Under the pieces are notes generated by a model that worked only from the letters and a program-made list of their open reading frames with translations, searched no databases and was not told where the DNA came from. Below are positions 4,265 through 5,191 of a stretch of 5,191 nt of DNA, piece after piece. Origin of the DNA: Nitrospinota bacterium (lineage in GTDB: Bacteria; Nitrospinota_A; UBA7883; JADGGD01). The stretch's first letter is position 1, and the number at the start of each line of letters is the position of its first letter. The translations under genes and the position numbers were made by a program. The stretch spans positions 5,267-10,457 of the forward strand of contig JADGCD010000062.1 of the NCBI GenBank assembly GCA_015229165.1, given 5' to 3'.

Positions 4265-5191
4265 GCCCCGTCGCCTCGGAGACCCTGCGCCATTTCTTTC
4301 TCATCGCCATCCTGCTGGCGGTGACCACCCTCGCGCATCATCTGGGCGGCGGCCTCTCCCACGAGTTCCGTCCCGAAGAGTCGGCGCTGGCGCTCGGCTT
4401 CCTGCTGCTGTTCGCCTTCCTGGTGGGGCAGATCGTCCGCAACCTGGGCGCCCCGATGATTGTCGGTTTCCTGCTGGCGGGGATTCTGGCCGGGCCGTAC
4501 GGACTCGGCATGGTCAACACCGCCGCCGTGGAGCCACTTAAGCTAATCAACCTGCTGGCCCTTTCGCTGATCGCTTTCGCGGCGGGAGGGGCCATGAAGA
4601 TCTCCCGCTTCCGGGCGCGGGCCCGCTCGCTGGTCGGGATCGCCGTGGGGCAGGTGGCGATGGTCTTTCCCCTGACCTTTGTCAGTTTTATGCTGGTTTT
4701 CTGGTATACCGGCCTGATGGGGAGCGAACCGGCGGTCATCGTTTCGGCAGCGTTGCTGTTCGGCGTGTTCTGCGTCACCAACTCCCCGGCGGAGGCCATC
4801 GCGGTGCTCGCCGAAACGAGGGCCAAAGGACCGGTGGCCGAGACGATCATTGGGGTGACGGTTCTCATTGACGTGCTGGTGATCTTCCTGTTCGGAATGG
4901 CCGGGACGGTGGCCCACGTTCTGACCGGCGCCGATGTCGCTTCCGGAGGGGGGTTTGTCGGAAAGTTCCTTTATGAGCAGGGAATCTCTTTCCTCGTCGG
5001 CGCGGCGGCCGGGCTGGCGGTCATCGGCTACCTTTCCCGGTTTCAGAAAAACGTTCCCCTCTTTCTGCTCGGCGTGGCGATGGTGATCGTAGCCCTCTGC
5101 CAGCAGTTGGACATTTCCCCCATGATGATGGCCATCATCGCCGGGCTGGTGGTGGAGAACGCTTCAAAAGAGGGGGAGCGGTTCATGGAGG
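4261..5191 (+). CDS. CPA2-type cation/proton antiporter membrane subunit, second of two (3' end outside window)
   Basis: It starts at ATG 4261, overlapping the previous stop as ATGA, and stays open to the window edge, giving 310 visible residues. An extra N-terminal span at about 11-30 precedes the typical CPA2 opening. That opening is VGQIVRNLGAP at 55-65 followed by MIVGFLLAGILAGPYGLGM at 66-84. The discontinuous helix carries TNSPAEA (Asn174-Ser175-Pro176). The ion-site helix reads TVLIDVLVI, with Asp204 preceded by Ile203 in place of the usual Asp or Asn. A later helix, LDISPMMMAIIAGLVVEN, matches the conserved LSP-x-GAFLAG-type segment. It is clearly different from the upstream antiporter, so the pair is not a recent tandem duplication, and the coupled start suggests equal synthesis and possibly a heterodimer. 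A C-terminal regulatory domain, if any, lies beyond the window. The exchanged ion cannot be read from the sequence. Confidence 0.87.
   Translation, partial: MSPVASETLRHFFLIAILLAVTTLAHHLGGGLSHEFRPEESALALGFLLLFAFLVGQIVRNLGAPMIVGFLLAGILAGPYGLGMVNTAAVEPLKLINLLALSLIAFAAGGAMKISRFRARARSLVGIAVGQVAMVFPLTFVSFMLVFWYTGLMGSEPAVIVSAALLFGVFCVTNSPAEAIAVLAETRAKGPVAETIIGVTVLIDVLVIFLFGMAGTVAHVLTGADVASGGGFVGKFLYEQGISFLVGAAAGLAVIGYLSRFQKNVPLFLLGVAMVIVALCQQLDISPMMMAIIAGLVVENASKEGERFME

Overview
The window looks like part of a GC-rich, Gram-negative-type bacterial chromosome, probably a proteobacterium or a relative. The sequence alone does not support a closer placement. Genes are packed tightly, all on the + strand, with several start/stop overlaps. 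No rRNA, tRNA, CRISPR array or transposase gene is visible.

Region 1 (1-340) holds the 3' end of an unrecognised, coiled-coil-rich protein. It stops just before a short spacer that carries a good extended -10 promoter.

Region 2 (about 341-1970) is a two-gene restriction-modification (RM) module: a DNA (cytosine-5) methyltransferase followed by an HNH endonuclease, overlapping by GTGA. Both genes are broken. The methyltransferase has an in-frame TGA at codon 46, and the nuclease has a one-base frameshift inside its HNH/zinc core near 1752-1757. The module is more AT-rich than its surroundings (28 of 60 G+C at 721-780, against 42 of 60 at 2461-2520, counted by hand). An 18-base direct repeat with one mismatch (323-340 and 1971-1988) flanks it. 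The simplest reading is an RM cassette that was inserted with a target duplication and then decayed. Sequencing or assembly error in one or both genes remains possible.

Region 3 (about 2000-5191) is an apparent five-gene operon: a 55-residue single-span membrane protein, a PTS EIIA (PtsN/fructose-type) domain protein with an intact phosphorylatable His, a PII-like (GlnB-superfamily) protein, and two different CPA2-type (Kef/NapA-like) cation/proton antiporter membrane subunits. The second antiporter runs off the window. Spacings are -4, +4, +22 and -4 bases, which implies co-translation. My inference is a regulated monovalent-cation antiporter, perhaps a heteromeric pair, in which a phosphorylation input (EIIA) and a nucleotide or metabolite input (PII-like) set transport activity. 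Both antiporters carry a hydrophobic residue-Asp pair (Leu-Asp or Ile-Asp) where family members usually have Asp-Asp or Asn-Asp. This set is the best candidate in the window for a poorly described system.
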